A DNA stretch of 64,000 bases from Comamonadaceae bacterium (GTDB lineage Bacteria; Pseudomonadota; Gammaproteobacteria; Burkholderiales; Burkholderiaceae_C), in the NCBI GenBank assembly GCA_027484575.1, contig JAIXSQ010000018.1, positions 348,700 to 412,699 of the forward strand, written 5' to 3'. Within the stretch, counting starts at the first letter, position 1; every line of letters begins with the position of its first letter. Of the stretch, positions 30,136-39,618 are shown in pieces. The notes below the pieces were generated by a model. It ran no database searches, was not told the origin of the DNA, and saw nothing but the letters and a program-made list of their open reading frames with translations. A program made the translations under genes and the position numbers.

Positions 30136-30771
30136 TCAGAGCAGCCCCCACTCCCGCGCGCGGCCGACCGCCTGCACCTGCGAGCGCGCCTCGAGCTTGC
30201 GGTACAGGCTGCGGATGTGCGTCTGCACCGTCGACAGCGACACGCCCATGTTCTCGCCCACCTGCATGTAGGTCAGGCCGCGCGCGATCAGCCGCAGCGT
30301 CTCCGTCTCCTTGGGCGTGAGCGACACGGCCGTGGTCGCCTGCGGCGCCTCCTCGCGCAGGTTCTGGATCAGGAACTGCGTCAGCGAGGGGCTGACCGGG
30401 CACTGGCCGCCCAGCACCTGCTCCAGCGCGTGCACGATGCCCGCCGGCGGCTCGGTCTTGTGGATGTAGCCGCGCGCGCCGGCACGGATGGCCGTGGTCA
30501 CCGAGGCCTCGCTCGACTCGGCCGACACCACCAGCACGGGCAGGCCGGGCCGCAGGTCGCGCAGGCGGCGCACCACGTCGGCGCCGGGCGCGTCGGGCAG
30601 GCCCATGTCGACCACCGCCAGCGCGAACTCCTGGCGCGGGTCCTCCACCAGGGAGAAGCCGCGCGCGGCGGTCGCCGCCGTCACCACCTCCCACCCGGGG
30701 CCCATGCGCTTGACCAGGTGGGTCAGCAGGGCGTTGAACACGATGTCGTCTTCGATCAGCAGGGCGCGCAT
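30136..30771 (-). CDS. LuxR/NarL-type response regulator
   Basis: 211 residues. The N-terminal receiver has the acidic pair in LLIEDD, phospho-Asp 55 in AVVDMGLPDAPG and a C-terminal Lys (GYIHKTEPP). The C-terminal HTH (about 150-208) carries LTPKETETLRLIARGLTYMQVGENMGVSLSTVQTHI. ATG at 30771. It is transcribed away from the sigma-54 activator across a 166-bp gap with matched repeats, so the two may cross-regulate. No kinase is next to it. Confidence 0.88.
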   Translation of the reverse strand: MRALLIEDDIVFNALLTHLVKRMGPGWEVVTAATAARGFSLVEDPRQEFALAVVDMGLPDAPGADVVRRLRDLRPGLPVLVVSAESSEASVTTAIRAGARGYIHKTEPPAGIVHALEQVLGGQCPVSPSLTQFLIQNLREEAPQATTAVSLTPKETETLRLIARGLTYMQVGENMGVSLSTVQTHIRSLYRKLEARSQVQAVGRAREWGLL

Positions 30772-30793
30772 GTGTGGCCTTTTCGTGGTTCCG

Positions 30794-30893
30794 TGTGACC
30801 CGGGCCGCATCGATGTGCGATTGCGCGGTGCGCCGGCCTGGACCACAGTGGACCCGATTCTTGGAAACACCCATGTGACCATGCAATCGCATG
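30794..30893. promoter_or_regulatory. Repeated sequence motifs in the divergent regulator gap
   Basis: TGTGACC occurs at 30794-30800 and again at 30874-30880. TGCGATTGC at 30816-30824 is matched by its reverse complement GCAATCGCA at 30883-30891. The latter lies within a CATGC-AATC-GCATG palindrome (30880-30893). The paired layout between two divergent regulator genes suggests binding sites, but no factor can be named. Confidence 0.35.
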
Positions 30894-30937
30894 CGCGGCA
30901 CCCAGCGGCCGCGGCGTGCGCTCTGAACGCTTTGTCC

Positions 30938-32140
<1,203 letters not shown>

Positions 32141-32179
32141 GCCGGCGGCCTCGCGGGGCCACTGCGCCCCTGCGGCGCA

Positions 32180-33100
32180 TCAGGGCGCCCGCGCCGCCTC
32201 GGTGGCCGGCACCCGCGGGTACTGCAGCACGCGTTCGCGTTCGCGCTCCGGCCGGGGGGCGGGCGCCGCGGCGGCCGCCGCCTGCCGCTGCACCGACTCG
32301 AGGTAGCGCTCGCGCTGCAGCGTCACCAGGGCCTGCACGTCGCGCTGCAGGCGCTCGACCTGCGCCGCGTTGCCGCGCAGCTGCTGCACGTCGCGCGCCA
32401 GCGCCTGCAGGCTCGCGGCCTGGGCCTGCACGCGGCCGCCCACGGCCTCCAGTTGCCGCTGCAGCGCGGCGTTGGCGCCCGCGACCTGCTGCGCGGTGCG
32501 CTCGGGCAGCTGCTGGGCCAGCGCCTCCGACTTGCGCTGCGACTCCTCCAGCCGGCCGGCCACCTGCGCGCTCGCCTTGGCCAGCGCCTCCACCTGCTCG
32601 CCCAGCGGGCCGAGCGTGCCGCCCAGCTGCTCCAGGGCCTCGATGCCGGCGTTCAACGCGCGGGCGCGCTGCGCCACCGCGCCCAGCGTTGCATCGAGCT
32701 GCACGACGCGGCTGTTCAGCCGCACCGCGGCGGCGGCGAACAGGCCCAGGGCGACCAGCACCAGCAGCGCGCTGACGCCCAGCATCCAGGTGCCGCGCCG
32801 GGCCGCCGCATCCTGCGCGCGGCGCAGCGCCGCCACGGCCTCGCGCAGCTGCGCGCCGGCCTGCGCGGCAGCTTCCGCGCTGCGGCTGGCCAGCTCGGCG
32901 CTGTCCAGGGCGACGGCGGCCACCGCATCCAGCGGCGAGGTCCCGGGCGCCGCCGCAGCCGGCGCCGGGGCAGCGGTGGCCGGCGCCTGCGCGGCCAGCT
33001 CGGTGAGCACCGGTGGCGGCGGCAGGGGCTGGAAGCCCGGCCCCGCCGTGGCTGCCGCCCCGGTGTCGGCCGCGGGGGCGGTCGTTGCGTCGTTGCTCAT
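32180..33100 (-). CDS. Uncharacterised coiled-coil membrane protein, last gene of fli operon
   Basis: 306 residues, no family recognised. Ala/Pro-rich N-terminus, one membrane helix (about 105-126, WMLGVSALLVLVALGLFAAA), then about 140 residues of Ala/Gln/Leu-rich coiled coil (about 130-270) and a charged tail (RPERERERVLQYPRV). Its ATG overlaps the stop of the gene before it by four bases. It is the third unknown gene after flhB, and its likely transcript starts at fliK. The layout suggests a protein reaching from the inner membrane. Confidence 0.65.
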   Translation of the reverse strand: MSNDATTAPAADTGAAATAGPGFQPLPPPPVLTELAAQAPATAAPAPAAAAPGTSPLDAVAAVALDSAELASRSAEAAAQAGAQLREAVAALRRAQDAAARRGTWMLGVSALLVLVALGLFAAAAVRLNSRVVQLDATLGAVAQRARALNAGIEALEQLGGTLGPLGEQVEALAKASAQVAGRLEESQRKSEALAQQLPERTAQQVAGANAALQRQLEAVGGRVQAQAASLQALARDVQQLRGNAAQVERLQRDVQALVTLQRERYLESVQRQAAAAAAPAPRPERERERVLQYPRVPATEAARAP

Positions 33101-33486
33101 GGTCGGGTCCTCGGGGATGGGGGCGCGCCAGCTGCATCCAGCTGGTCGCGCAGCGCTGCGTTGCGCGCGGCCAGGGCCGCGATGCGCTGCAGGGTGGCCG
33201 CACCCAGGCCGGCCGGGCCCGGCGGCGCGGCGGGTGGAGGCGGCAGGGCGTCGGGCGCGGGAGCCGGCGCGGCGGCGGGCGCTGGCCCCGCGGGATCGGG
33301 GGTCGCGGCGGTTGCGTCGTCCGGCACCGCCAGCGTCGCGTGCTGCCGTTGCGGGGCAGCCTCGGCCGGGGCCGCGTCACCCGGGGCGCGCGGCAGGGCG
33401 CGCCCGGCCACCTGGCTGCCCTCGCGCAGGCCCACGGTGTGCGGGCTGCCGTGGCCGATCACGGCGGGCGGCGGCGGGGCGCTCAC
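33097..33486 (-). CDS. Uncharacterised Pro/Ala-rich small protein downstream of flhB
   Basis: 129 residues from a GTG that overlaps the stop of the gene before it (GTGA); it ends overlapping the next ATG (ATGA). The sequence is low complexity (PAPAAAPAPAPDALPPPPAA) with a C-terminal helix LQRIAALAARNAALRDQLDAAG that looks like a short coiled coil. No signal peptide, membrane helix or family. The tight overlaps on both sides are the main reason to accept it. Confidence 0.5.
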   Translation of the reverse strand: MSAPPPPAVIGHGSPHTVGLREGSQVAGRALPRAPGDAAPAEAAPQRQHATLAVPDDATAATPDPAGPAPAAAPAPAPDALPPPPAAPPGPAGLGAATLQRIAALAARNAALRDQLDAAGAPPSPRTRP

Positions 33487-34289
33487 CGGGGTCTCCCGGC
33501 AGGCGCGGAGGCCGCGGCTGCCGCCGCCGGCGCATGCGTGTGCAGCCACCAGCCCAGCGTCGCGGCCAGCGCGGCGCTGGCCAGCAGGCCCGCGGCCAGC
33601 CACGCCGTGGTGCGCAGCCTGCGCGGCGCGGCCGGCGGTGCCGCGGGGGCCGGCGCCGCCGCCGGGGCGGCGCGCGGCCGCGCGGGTGGCGGCTCGGGCT
33701 CGGCGTCGCGGGGCAGGGCGGCGAGCACGGGTTCCCTGCGCGGCGGCTCGGCCCGGAACCCCGGCGGCGGCTCGATCGCCCAGTGCAGCACCTGCGGGCC
33801 GAGCGCCAGCAGGCTGCCGGTGGCGCCGAGGTCGCGGTCCTGCACCAGCACGATCCGCAGGTTGGCGCCCGGCAGGTCGCCCACCAGGCGCACGAGCAGG
33901 GCGAACTCCTCGGGCGACAGCGCCGGCGTGTCGTGGACCACGAACACCCGCACCGCGTGGGCGGGCTCGGCCTGGCGGTCGACCACGCGGTGCAGCGGCA
34001 GGTCGGCCAGCAGGCCGTTGAAGCGCTGCAGCAGCGCGTCGGTGCTGGTGGGCGCGTAGTCGAGGATGCGGGCCTGCGCCCGGCGCAGGTCGCGCACCAG
34101 CAGCCGCGCGTAGTGCTCCAGCGTGGCGGTGTCGGGGCAGGACAGCGCCACGTGGCGGCGCTCGGCCAGCAGCGCCTGCAGCACGGCGCGGGCCTGGCGC
34201 CCGTCGGCGGGACGCAGCCAGCCGGCCGGTGCGGCGTCGGCGCGCGGCGCGGTCGCGGCGCGCAGGGGCGAGGGCAGGGACATCGGCAT
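33483..34289 (-). CDS. Uncharacterised C-terminally anchored protein downstream of flhB
   Basis: 268 residues. The first 170 look like a globular alpha/beta domain (RHVALSCPDTATLEHYARLL ... VRVFVVHDTPALSPEEF ... LRIVLVQDRDLG), loosely like an ATPase-type fold but with no Walker A. A Pro/Ala-rich linker (about 196-222) and one membrane helix (about 228-249) follow. This N-in layout recalls GspA/ExeA-like or regulator proteins, but I cannot assign it. ATG at 34289 (a second at 34283), 17 bp after the flhB stop. Probably a flagellar accessory by operon context. Confidence 0.65.
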   Translation of the reverse strand: MPMSLPSPLRAATAPRADAAPAGWLRPADGRQARAVLQALLAERRHVALSCPDTATLEHYARLLVRDLRRAQARILDYAPTSTDALLQRFNGLLADLPLHRVVDRQAEPAHAVRVFVVHDTPALSPEEFALLVRLVGDLPGANLRIVLVQDRDLGATGSLLALGPQVLHWAIEPPPGFRAEPPRREPVLAALPRDAEPEPPPARPRAAPAAAPAPAAPPAAPRRLRTTAWLAAGLLASAALAATLGWWLHTHAPAAAAAASAPAGRPR

Positions 34290-34306
34290 GGGCAGGGACC
34301 TTCTCC

Positions 34307-35452
34307 TCAGGCGGGGGCCAGGGGCTGGCCGTCGGCGTCGAAGCGCAGCGCCGCGGGCACCACCGGCCGCGGGCGCTCCATGCCGGCATAGGCCGGGTGG
34401 TTGCCCTCGAGGCTGTAGACGTAGGCGATGACCTGCGCCACCGCGTGGTACAGGCCCTCGGGCACGGGATGACCGGGCTCGGTGGTGAAGTACAGCGCGC
34501 GCGCCAGCTCGGGCGCGGCGAACAGGTGGATGCCGTGGTGCCCCGCCTCCTCGCGGATGCGTGCGGCGAGGTGGTCGCTGCCCTTGGCCACCAGCACCGG
34601 CGCGCCGTCGCCCGTGGGGTCGTAGTCCAGGGCGACGGCGAAGTGCTCGGGGTTGGTGATCACCACGTCGGCGTCCTTGACCCGCTGCATCATCCGCGCC
34701 TGCGCCATCTCGCGCTGGCGCCGGCGGATCTGTGCCTTGACCTCGGGGCGGCCCTCGCTGTCCTTGAGCTCGTCCTTGATCTCCTGGCGCGTCATGCGCA
34801 GACGCCGCAGCAGCTGGTGGCGCTGCCAGGGCAGGTCCAGCAGCGCCACCAGCACCAGGCCCAGGGCCACCGCCAGCGCGGCCTCGGCCAGGCTGCGGCC
34901 GGCCAGCGCCAGCGCAGGCTCCAGCGCCATGCCGGCGGTGCGCGACAGCTCCGGCAGCCGGGCGCCCAGCGTGAACCACAGCGCACCGCCCACCAGCAGC
35001 ACCTTCAGCAGCGCCTTGCCCACCTCGGACAGCGCGTGCGTGCCGAACATGCGGCGCAGTCCCGCCACGGGGTCCAGCTTGTCCGCGCGCGGCGCGGCCA
35101 GCTTCGGCTCGAACAGCACGCCGCCGCCCAGCAGGCTGCCCAGCACCGCCGCCAGCGCGCAGGCCAGCAGCAGGGGCAGCACCGCGGCGAAGGCTGCGGC
35201 CAGCTGCGCGCCCAGTACGCCGGGCAGCAGCGCCGGGCTGGCCAGCAGCTGGCGGTCGAACCCCAGGCCGCTGGCAAAGCGCGCCGCCAGCGCCCGGGCC
35301 ATCCAGCCGCCGGCCAGCAGCAGCACCAGCAGCCCGCCGACGACGCCGGCCGCGGCCGCGGCCTCGGCCGAGCGCGGCACCTGGCCGTCCTCGCGCGCCT
35401 TGCGCAGTCGCCGCGCGGTCGGCTGCTCGGTGCGCTCGCCGGCCTCAGACAC
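34307..35452 (-). CDS. flhB: Flagellar export switch protein FlhB
   Basis: 381 residues, the normal size. Begins MSEAGERTEQPTARRLRKAR (from GTG), the family N-terminus, with four membrane helices and a cytoplasmic tail. FlhB is the type III export gate part that switches from rod/hook to filament substrates after self-cleavage. The cleavage motif, NPTH in most homologues, reads NPEH here (267-270, in VVITNPEHFAVALDYD). Asn-Pro at the cut site and His are kept. Its start overlaps the fliR end by 8 bp. Confidence 0.96.
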   Translation of the reverse strand: MSEAGERTEQPTARRLRKAREDGQVPRSAEAAAAAGVVGGLLVLLLAGGWMARALAARFASGLGFDRQLLASPALLPGVLGAQLAAAFAAVLPLLLACALAAVLGSLLGGGVLFEPKLAAPRADKLDPVAGLRRMFGTHALSEVGKALLKVLLVGGALWFTLGARLPELSRTAGMALEPALALAGRSLAEAALAVALGLVLVALLDLPWQRHQLLRRLRMTRQEIKDELKDSEGRPEVKAQIRRRQREMAQARMMQRVKDADVVITNPEHFAVALDYDPTGDGAPVLVAKGSDHLAARIREEAGHHGIHLFAAPELARALYFTTEPGHPVPEGLYHAVAQVIAYVYSLEGNHPAYAGMERPRPVVPAALRFDADGQPLAPA

Positions 35453-36245
35453 GCTGCACCCCCAGCAGCTCGCGCAGCACGCCGAAGGCCTGCAGCCAGA
35501 TCCAGTCGATGCGGGCCAGCATCGGGCCCAGGAACAGCAGCAGCACCAGCAGGCCGGCGACGATGGTGGCCGGCAGGCCGACGGAGAACAGGTTCAGGCT
35601 GGGCGCCGCCCGGCTCACCACGCCCAGGCCGACGTTGGCCAGCAGCAGCGTGACCATCACCGGCAGCGCCACCAGCAGCGCGCCCAGGAACAGCATCGCG
35701 CTCCAGCGCAGCACCAAGCCCAGCGCAGCCTGCCCCAGCAGCGGGCCGCCCACCGGCAGCGTGTGGAAGCTCTCGATCACGATCGCCAGCACCAGCGCGT
35801 GGCCGCCGCTGCCCACGAAGCCGAGCATGGCCAGCACCAGCAGCAGCTGCGACACCACCGGCACGTTGCCCAGCGTGGGATCGGCCAGGCTGGCCATCGA
35901 CAGGCCCATCGCGCTGGCCACGGCCTGCCCGGCCAGCACCACCGCGCCCACCACCACCTGCAGCACCAGCCCGCCGAGCGCGCCCAGCGCGAGCTGGTTG
36001 GCGATCTCCGCCAGGCCGCGGGCCGAGACCGGGTCCAGCCGCGGCCAGTCGTGCAGCGGCAGCACCATCACCGCCAGCGCCAGCGCCAGCAGGATGCGCA
36101 GGCGCAGGTTGAACGCGCCCTGCGAGAACAGCGGCGCCGTGGCCACCAGGGCGGAGATGCGCAGCATCGGCCACAGCGCCGACTGGAACGCGTCGAGCGC
36201 GGCCGCGGCGGGCAGCGTGGCGGCGGGCAGCGGGGGGGCCGCCAT
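35445..36245 (-). CDS. fliR: Flagellar export gate protein FliR
   Basis: 266 residues with six hydrophobic helices and the FliR block RISALVATAPLFSQGAFNLRLRI near the start, then GQAVASAMGLSMASLADPTLG and NVGLGVVSRAAPSLNLFSVGLP. With FliP and FliQ it forms the core export channel. ATG at 36245 overlaps the fliQ stop by one base. Confidence 0.95.
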   Translation of the reverse strand: MAAPPLPAATLPAAAALDAFQSALWPMLRISALVATAPLFSQGAFNLRLRILLALALAVMVLPLHDWPRLDPVSARGLAEIANQLALGALGGLVLQVVVGAVVLAGQAVASAMGLSMASLADPTLGNVPVVSQLLLVLAMLGFVGSGGHALVLAIVIESFHTLPVGGPLLGQAALGLVLRWSAMLFLGALLVALPVMVTLLLANVGLGVVSRAAPSLNLFSVGLPATIVAGLLVLLLFLGPMLARIDWIWLQAFGVLRELLGVQRV

Positions 36246-36517
36246 CAGCCGAACAGCGCCGGGATGCGCTGGAAGATCCCGCGCGTGAACTCCACCAGCG
36301 TGCCCAGCATCCAGCCGCCGAACAGCAGCAGCGCCAGGCCCTCGGCGACCAGCTTGGGGATGAAGCTGAGCGTCTGCTCGTTGATCGAGGTGGCGGCCTG
36401 CACGATGCCCACCACCACGCCCACCACCAGGCCCACGCCCAGCAGCGGCGCGCTCACCATCACCGTGGCCAGCAGGGCCTGGCGCCCCACGTCCAGCACC
36501 ATGGCTGCGTCCATCAT
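36245..36517 (-). CDS. fliQ: Flagellar export gate protein FliQ
   Basis: 90 residues and two membrane helices, the standard FliQ form: VLDVGRQALLATVMVSAPLL, GLVVGVVVGIVQAATSINEQTLSFIPKL. Four copies wrap the FliP/FliR core in known systems. ATG at 36517, 19 bp after fliP. Confidence 0.95.
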   Translation of the reverse strand: MMDAAMVLDVGRQALLATVMVSAPLLGVGLVVGVVVGIVQAATSINEQTLSFIPKLVAEGLALLLFGGWMLGTLVEFTRGIFQRIPALFG

Positions 36518-36536
36518 CGCGTCGTCTCCTCGGGTC

Positions 36537-37301
36537 CTAGGGCATCACGAAACTCGATGCCAGCGACCCGACGACCAGCCCCCAGCCGTCCACGAGCACG
36601 AACAGCATCAGCTTGAAGGGCATGGAGATCATCATGGGCGACAGCATCATCATCCCCATCGACATCAGCACGCTGGAGACGACCAGGTCGATCACCAGGA
36701 ACGGGATGTAGATCAGGAAGCCGATGGTGAAGGCGCTCTTGAGCTCCGAGGTCAGGAACGCCGGCACCAGGGTCAGGAAGGGCACCTCGCCGGGCGTGGC
36801 CGGCGCCGGCCGGCGCGCGACCTCGGTGAACAGGGCCAGGTCGTCCTCGCGGGTCTGCGCGAGCAGGAAGGCGCGGATCGGCTGCTCGGCCGCCGCCAGC
36901 GCCTGCTCGAAGGGCAGCTTGCCGTCGGCATACGGCTGCAGCGCGGTGCGCCAGACCTGCTCGAGCACCGGCGTCATCACGAACAGCGTCAGGAACAGCG
37001 CCAGCCCGGTGAGCACCACGTTCGGCGGCGTCTGCCCGGTGCCCAGCGCCTGGCGCAGGATGGACAGCACGATGATGATGCGCACGAAGGCGGTGAGCAT
37101 CAGCAGCGCCGAGGGCAGCAGCGACAGGCCGGTCATCAGCGCCAGCAGCTGCAGCGACAGGCTGTACTGCTGGCCGCCGGCCACCTGCGTGACGGTCACG
37201 CCCGGCAGCCCCTGGGCCGCCGCGCCGGCGCAGGCGGCGCCCGCGGCCAGCGCCAGCAGGGCGCGCAGCGCCAGCGCGCGCGGTTCGCTGCGCCGCGTCA
37301 T
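36537..37301 (-). CDS. fliP: Flagellar export gate protein FliP
   Basis: 254 residues. A cleavable signal peptide (ALRALLALAAGAACAGAAAQG), typical of FliP, is followed by four helices with TAFVRIIIVLSILRQALGTGQTPPNVV, AFLTSELKSAFTIGFLIYIPF and SSVLMSMGMMMLSPMMISMP. ATG at 37301 overlaps the fliO stop (ATGA). FliP is the main body of the export channel. Confidence 0.96.
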   Translation of the reverse strand: MTRRSEPRALALRALLALAAGAACAGAAAQGLPGVTVTQVAGGQQYSLSLQLLALMTGLSLLPSALLMLTAFVRIIIVLSILRQALGTGQTPPNVVLTGLALFLTLFVMTPVLEQVWRTALQPYADGKLPFEQALAAAEQPIRAFLLAQTREDDLALFTEVARRPAPATPGEVPFLTLVPAFLTSELKSAFTIGFLIYIPFLVIDLVVSSVLMSMGMMMLSPMMISMPFKLMLFVLVDGWGLVVGSLASSFVMP

Positions 37302-37597
37302 GGCGCCGCGCTCCCGGCGGGGACGCCCGGCGCGCCGGCCGCCGGCCGCGCGACGTCCAGCGCGGCCACGCCCGCCGGCGTGATGCCCAGCACCAGCTCG
37401 CGGCCGTCCACGCGCACCAGCGCCAGCCGGTGGCGCGGACCCAGCGCCAGGGTCTCGAGCACCTGCAGCCGGCGTGCGTGCCCGCCCAGCAGGCCCTGGC
37501 GCTGCGCCCGCCGCAGGGCCCACAGCACCGCGCCGAGCGCGGCCAGCGCGACGGCGACGCCGAAGGCGTACTGGCCCGCGTTCAGCGCGGTGCTCAC
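37298..37597 (-). CDS. fliO: Flagellar export accessory protein FliO
   Basis: 99 residues from a GTG that overlaps the fliN stop. One membrane helix (about 8-27), then a cytoplasmic domain with LQVLETLALGPRHRLALVRVDGRELVLGIT, the usual FliO pattern. FliO helps assemble the FliP ring. Position between fliN and fliP is the normal one. Confidence 0.9.
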   Translation of the reverse strand: MSTALNAGQYAFGVAVALAALGAVLWALRRAQRQGLLGGHARRLQVLETLALGPRHRLALVRVDGRELVLGITPAGVAALDVARPAAGAPGVPAGSAAP

Positions 37598-37917
37598 AAC
37601 GACTCCAGCCGCTCGGAGGCCGGCACCACGCGCGTGAGGCGGATGCCATAGCGCTCGTTGACCAGCACCACCTCGCCCTGCGCGACCACGGTGTTGTTGA
37701 CCAGCAGGTTCAGCGGCTCGCCGGCCACCCGGTCGAGCTCGACGACGCTGCCCTGGGTCAGGCGCATCAGGTCGCGGATCTTGATCACGGCGCGCCCGAC
37801 CTCGACGGTCAGCGTCACCGGGATGTTCTGCAGCATGCGCGGCTGGATGGTGCCCTCGTGCTCGCCGGCGGCGGGGGAGGGGAGGTCGGCGGGGGCGTCC
37901 TGGACGAAGTCGTTCAT
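37594..37917 (-). CDS. fliN: Flagellar C-ring switch protein FliN
   Basis: 107 residues, a short FliN. The C-terminal SpoA/surface-presentation domain reads IPVTLTVEVGRAVIKIRDLMRLTQGSVVELDRVAGEPLNLLVNNTVVAQGEVVLVNERYGIRLT. FliN forms the lower C-ring, and docks the FliH/FliI export ATPase and CheY-P-bound FliM. ATG at 37917, 24 bp after fliM. Confidence 0.96.
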   Translation of the reverse strand: MNDFVQDAPADLPSPAAGEHEGTIQPRMLQNIPVTLTVEVGRAVIKIRDLMRLTQGSVVELDRVAGEPLNLLVNNTVVAQGEVVLVNERYGIRLTRVVPASERLESL

Positions 37918-37941
37918 GGCGGGTCCGGTGGGGAAGGTGGG

Positions 37942-38949
37942 TCAGGGCGTCGGCGGCGCGACGGCGCGCACGACCTGGACGGCCGCATGCGGGCCGAGCG
38001 AGCCGACCTCGACGTCGAACAGCGGCTTGTCGGCCACCGACAGGCGCGCCAGCTCGGGCTTGCGCAGGGGCAGCACGTCGCCGGGCTGCAGGGAGGACAG
38101 CGCGGCCATCGACAGCTCGATGCGGCCCAGCGCGACGCTGGCCTCGACCGAGGCGTCCTGCACCGCGCCGACCAGCTGGCGCTGCCAGGCCTTGTCCGAT
38201 TCGCTGTTGGCGTCGCCCGACTGCAGCCGGCTGCTCATGGCCTCGCGCAGCGGCTTGAGCGACATGTAGGGGATCACCAGGTCGATGAAGCCCGCGTGCT
38301 CGCTGCCCGGGTCGGCCTCGAAGCGGCTGAGCACCACGAGGTCGGCCTCGTCGGCGATCTGCGCGAACTGCGGGTTGATCTCCGAGCCAACGAGCTCGAA
38401 GTCCAGCTGGTTGGTCAGCGGCGCCCAGGCTTCCTTGAACGAGCGGAACATGATCTGCAGGATCAGCCGGATGATCCGCGTCTCGGTCAGCGTGAACAGG
38501 CGCCCGGCGGGCAGCTGGCCCACGCCCTTGCCGAAGCCGCCGAAGAAGCTGTCCAGCGAGCTGAACACCACCGTCGGCTCGATCACCGCCAGCGAGTTGC
38601 CGCGCAGCGGCGCCACTCGCAGGATGTTCACCGACAGCGGCGGCCGCAGGTCCTTGAGGTAGTCGCCGAAGCGCACGATCTGCGCCCGGGTCGGGTTCAC
38701 GCGCGGGCTGACCCGCAGCGTCTCGAGCATGCCCAGGCGGAACAGCCGGATGAAGCGCTCGTTGACCATGTCGATCGAGGCGAGGTTCACCCCCAGCCGG
38801 CTGTCCTCGGCGGCCAGCTCGTGCCGCTGCACGCGCATGCCCACGTTGTAGCCGTCGCCCTCGGGGATCGGCGTGGCGGCCACGTCGGCCGCCAGGGCGG
38901 CGAGCTCCTCGGGGCTGAGCAGGGGCTTGGAATCGGTGGCCACGCTCAC
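37942..38949 (-). CDS. fliM: Flagellar C-ring switch protein FliM
   Basis: 335 residues from a GTG that overlaps the fliL stop (GTGA). N-terminal LLSPEELAAL is the likely CheY-P-binding helix (E. coli LSQAEIDALL position). The CheC-like middle domain contains the hallmark FGGFGKG (seen as DSFFGGFGKGVG), and a C-terminal SpoA domain includes LQPGDVLPLRKPELARLSVADKPLF. It sets rotation direction with FliG and FliN. Confidence 0.95.
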   Translation of the reverse strand: MSVATDSKPLLSPEELAALAADVAATPIPEGDGYNVGMRVQRHELAAEDSRLGVNLASIDMVNERFIRLFRLGMLETLRVSPRVNPTRAQIVRFGDYLKDLRPPLSVNILRVAPLRGNSLAVIEPTVVFSSLDSFFGGFGKGVGQLPAGRLFTLTETRIIRLILQIMFRSFKEAWAPLTNQLDFELVGSEINPQFAQIADEADLVVLSRFEADPGSEHAGFIDLVIPYMSLKPLREAMSSRLQSGDANSESDKAWQRQLVGAVQDASVEASVALGRIELSMAALSSLQPGDVLPLRKPELARLSVADKPLFDVEVGSLGPHAAVQVVRAVAPPTP

Positions 38950-39587
38950 TGCACGATGAAGCTGGTGAAGTAGATCTCCTCGATCCCGCCGAAGTCCTCG
39001 AGCTTCTGCAGGGTCGAGTTCATGTCGTCGCGGATGCGCTCGGCCAGCCGCTTGCGGAACTCGGGGGTGTCGATCTCCTCGGCCTTGACCTGGCGCATCA
39101 CGTCCAGCGCCGCGGCGCGCAGCGCGAACTCGTGCTTCTTGACGTTGTTGGTCACCCGCTCGTCGTAGCGGGTCATGATGGCCACCTTCAGCTGCATCAC
39201 CTTGCGCGAGCCGGTGAGGTTGGCCAGCAGGTCCTTCTCCAGCTCCAGGTAGCGGTACTCGAACTTCGCCGCCTCGCTGCTCTGCTTGCTCACGCGCTTG
39301 GGCTCGCTGGCGGCGGCGGCCTTGGCCGGCTCCTTGCCCTTGCCGGCGTCGGCGCCGTGGCCGCCGCCTTCCTTGCCGTGGCCGTCGCCGGCCGGCTCGG
39401 CGCCGTCGGCCGCATCGAGCTTGTCCAGCGCCGCCTTGCGCGCCTTGTGGTCGAACGCGCCGGTGGCCCACAGCGTGGTGCCCACGCCGCCGGCCAGCAG
39501 CAGCAGGCTGACCAGCGCGCCCACGGCGATCAGCAGGATCGGTTTCTTCGGCTTGCCTTCGGCTGCCTGCTCGGTCTCATCGGCCAT
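38946..39587 (-). CDS. fliL: Flagellar basal-body associated protein FliL
   Basis: 213 residues. One membrane helix (about 16-37, ILLIAVGALVSLLLLAGGVG), a Gly/His/Lys-rich linker (about 65-95), and a stomatin-like periplasmic domain with YLELEKDLLANLTGSRKVMQLKVAIMT and IRDDMNSTLQKLEDFGGIEEIYFTSFIVQ. FliL rings stabilise active stators. ATG at 39587; the linker is longer than in E. coli. Confidence 0.93.
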   Translation of the reverse strand: MADETEQAAEGKPKKPILLIAVGALVSLLLLAGGVGTTLWATGAFDHKARKAALDKLDAADGAEPAGDGHGKEGGGHGADAGKGKEPAKAAAASEPKRVSKQSSEAAKFEYRYLELEKDLLANLTGSRKVMQLKVAIMTRYDERVTNNVKKHEFALRAAALDVMRQVKAEEIDTPEFRKRLAERIRDDMNSTLQKLEDFGGIEEIYFTSFIVQ

Positions 39588-39618
39588 GGCCTGTCCTTCG
39601 TGTGTCAGTGGTGGCTGC

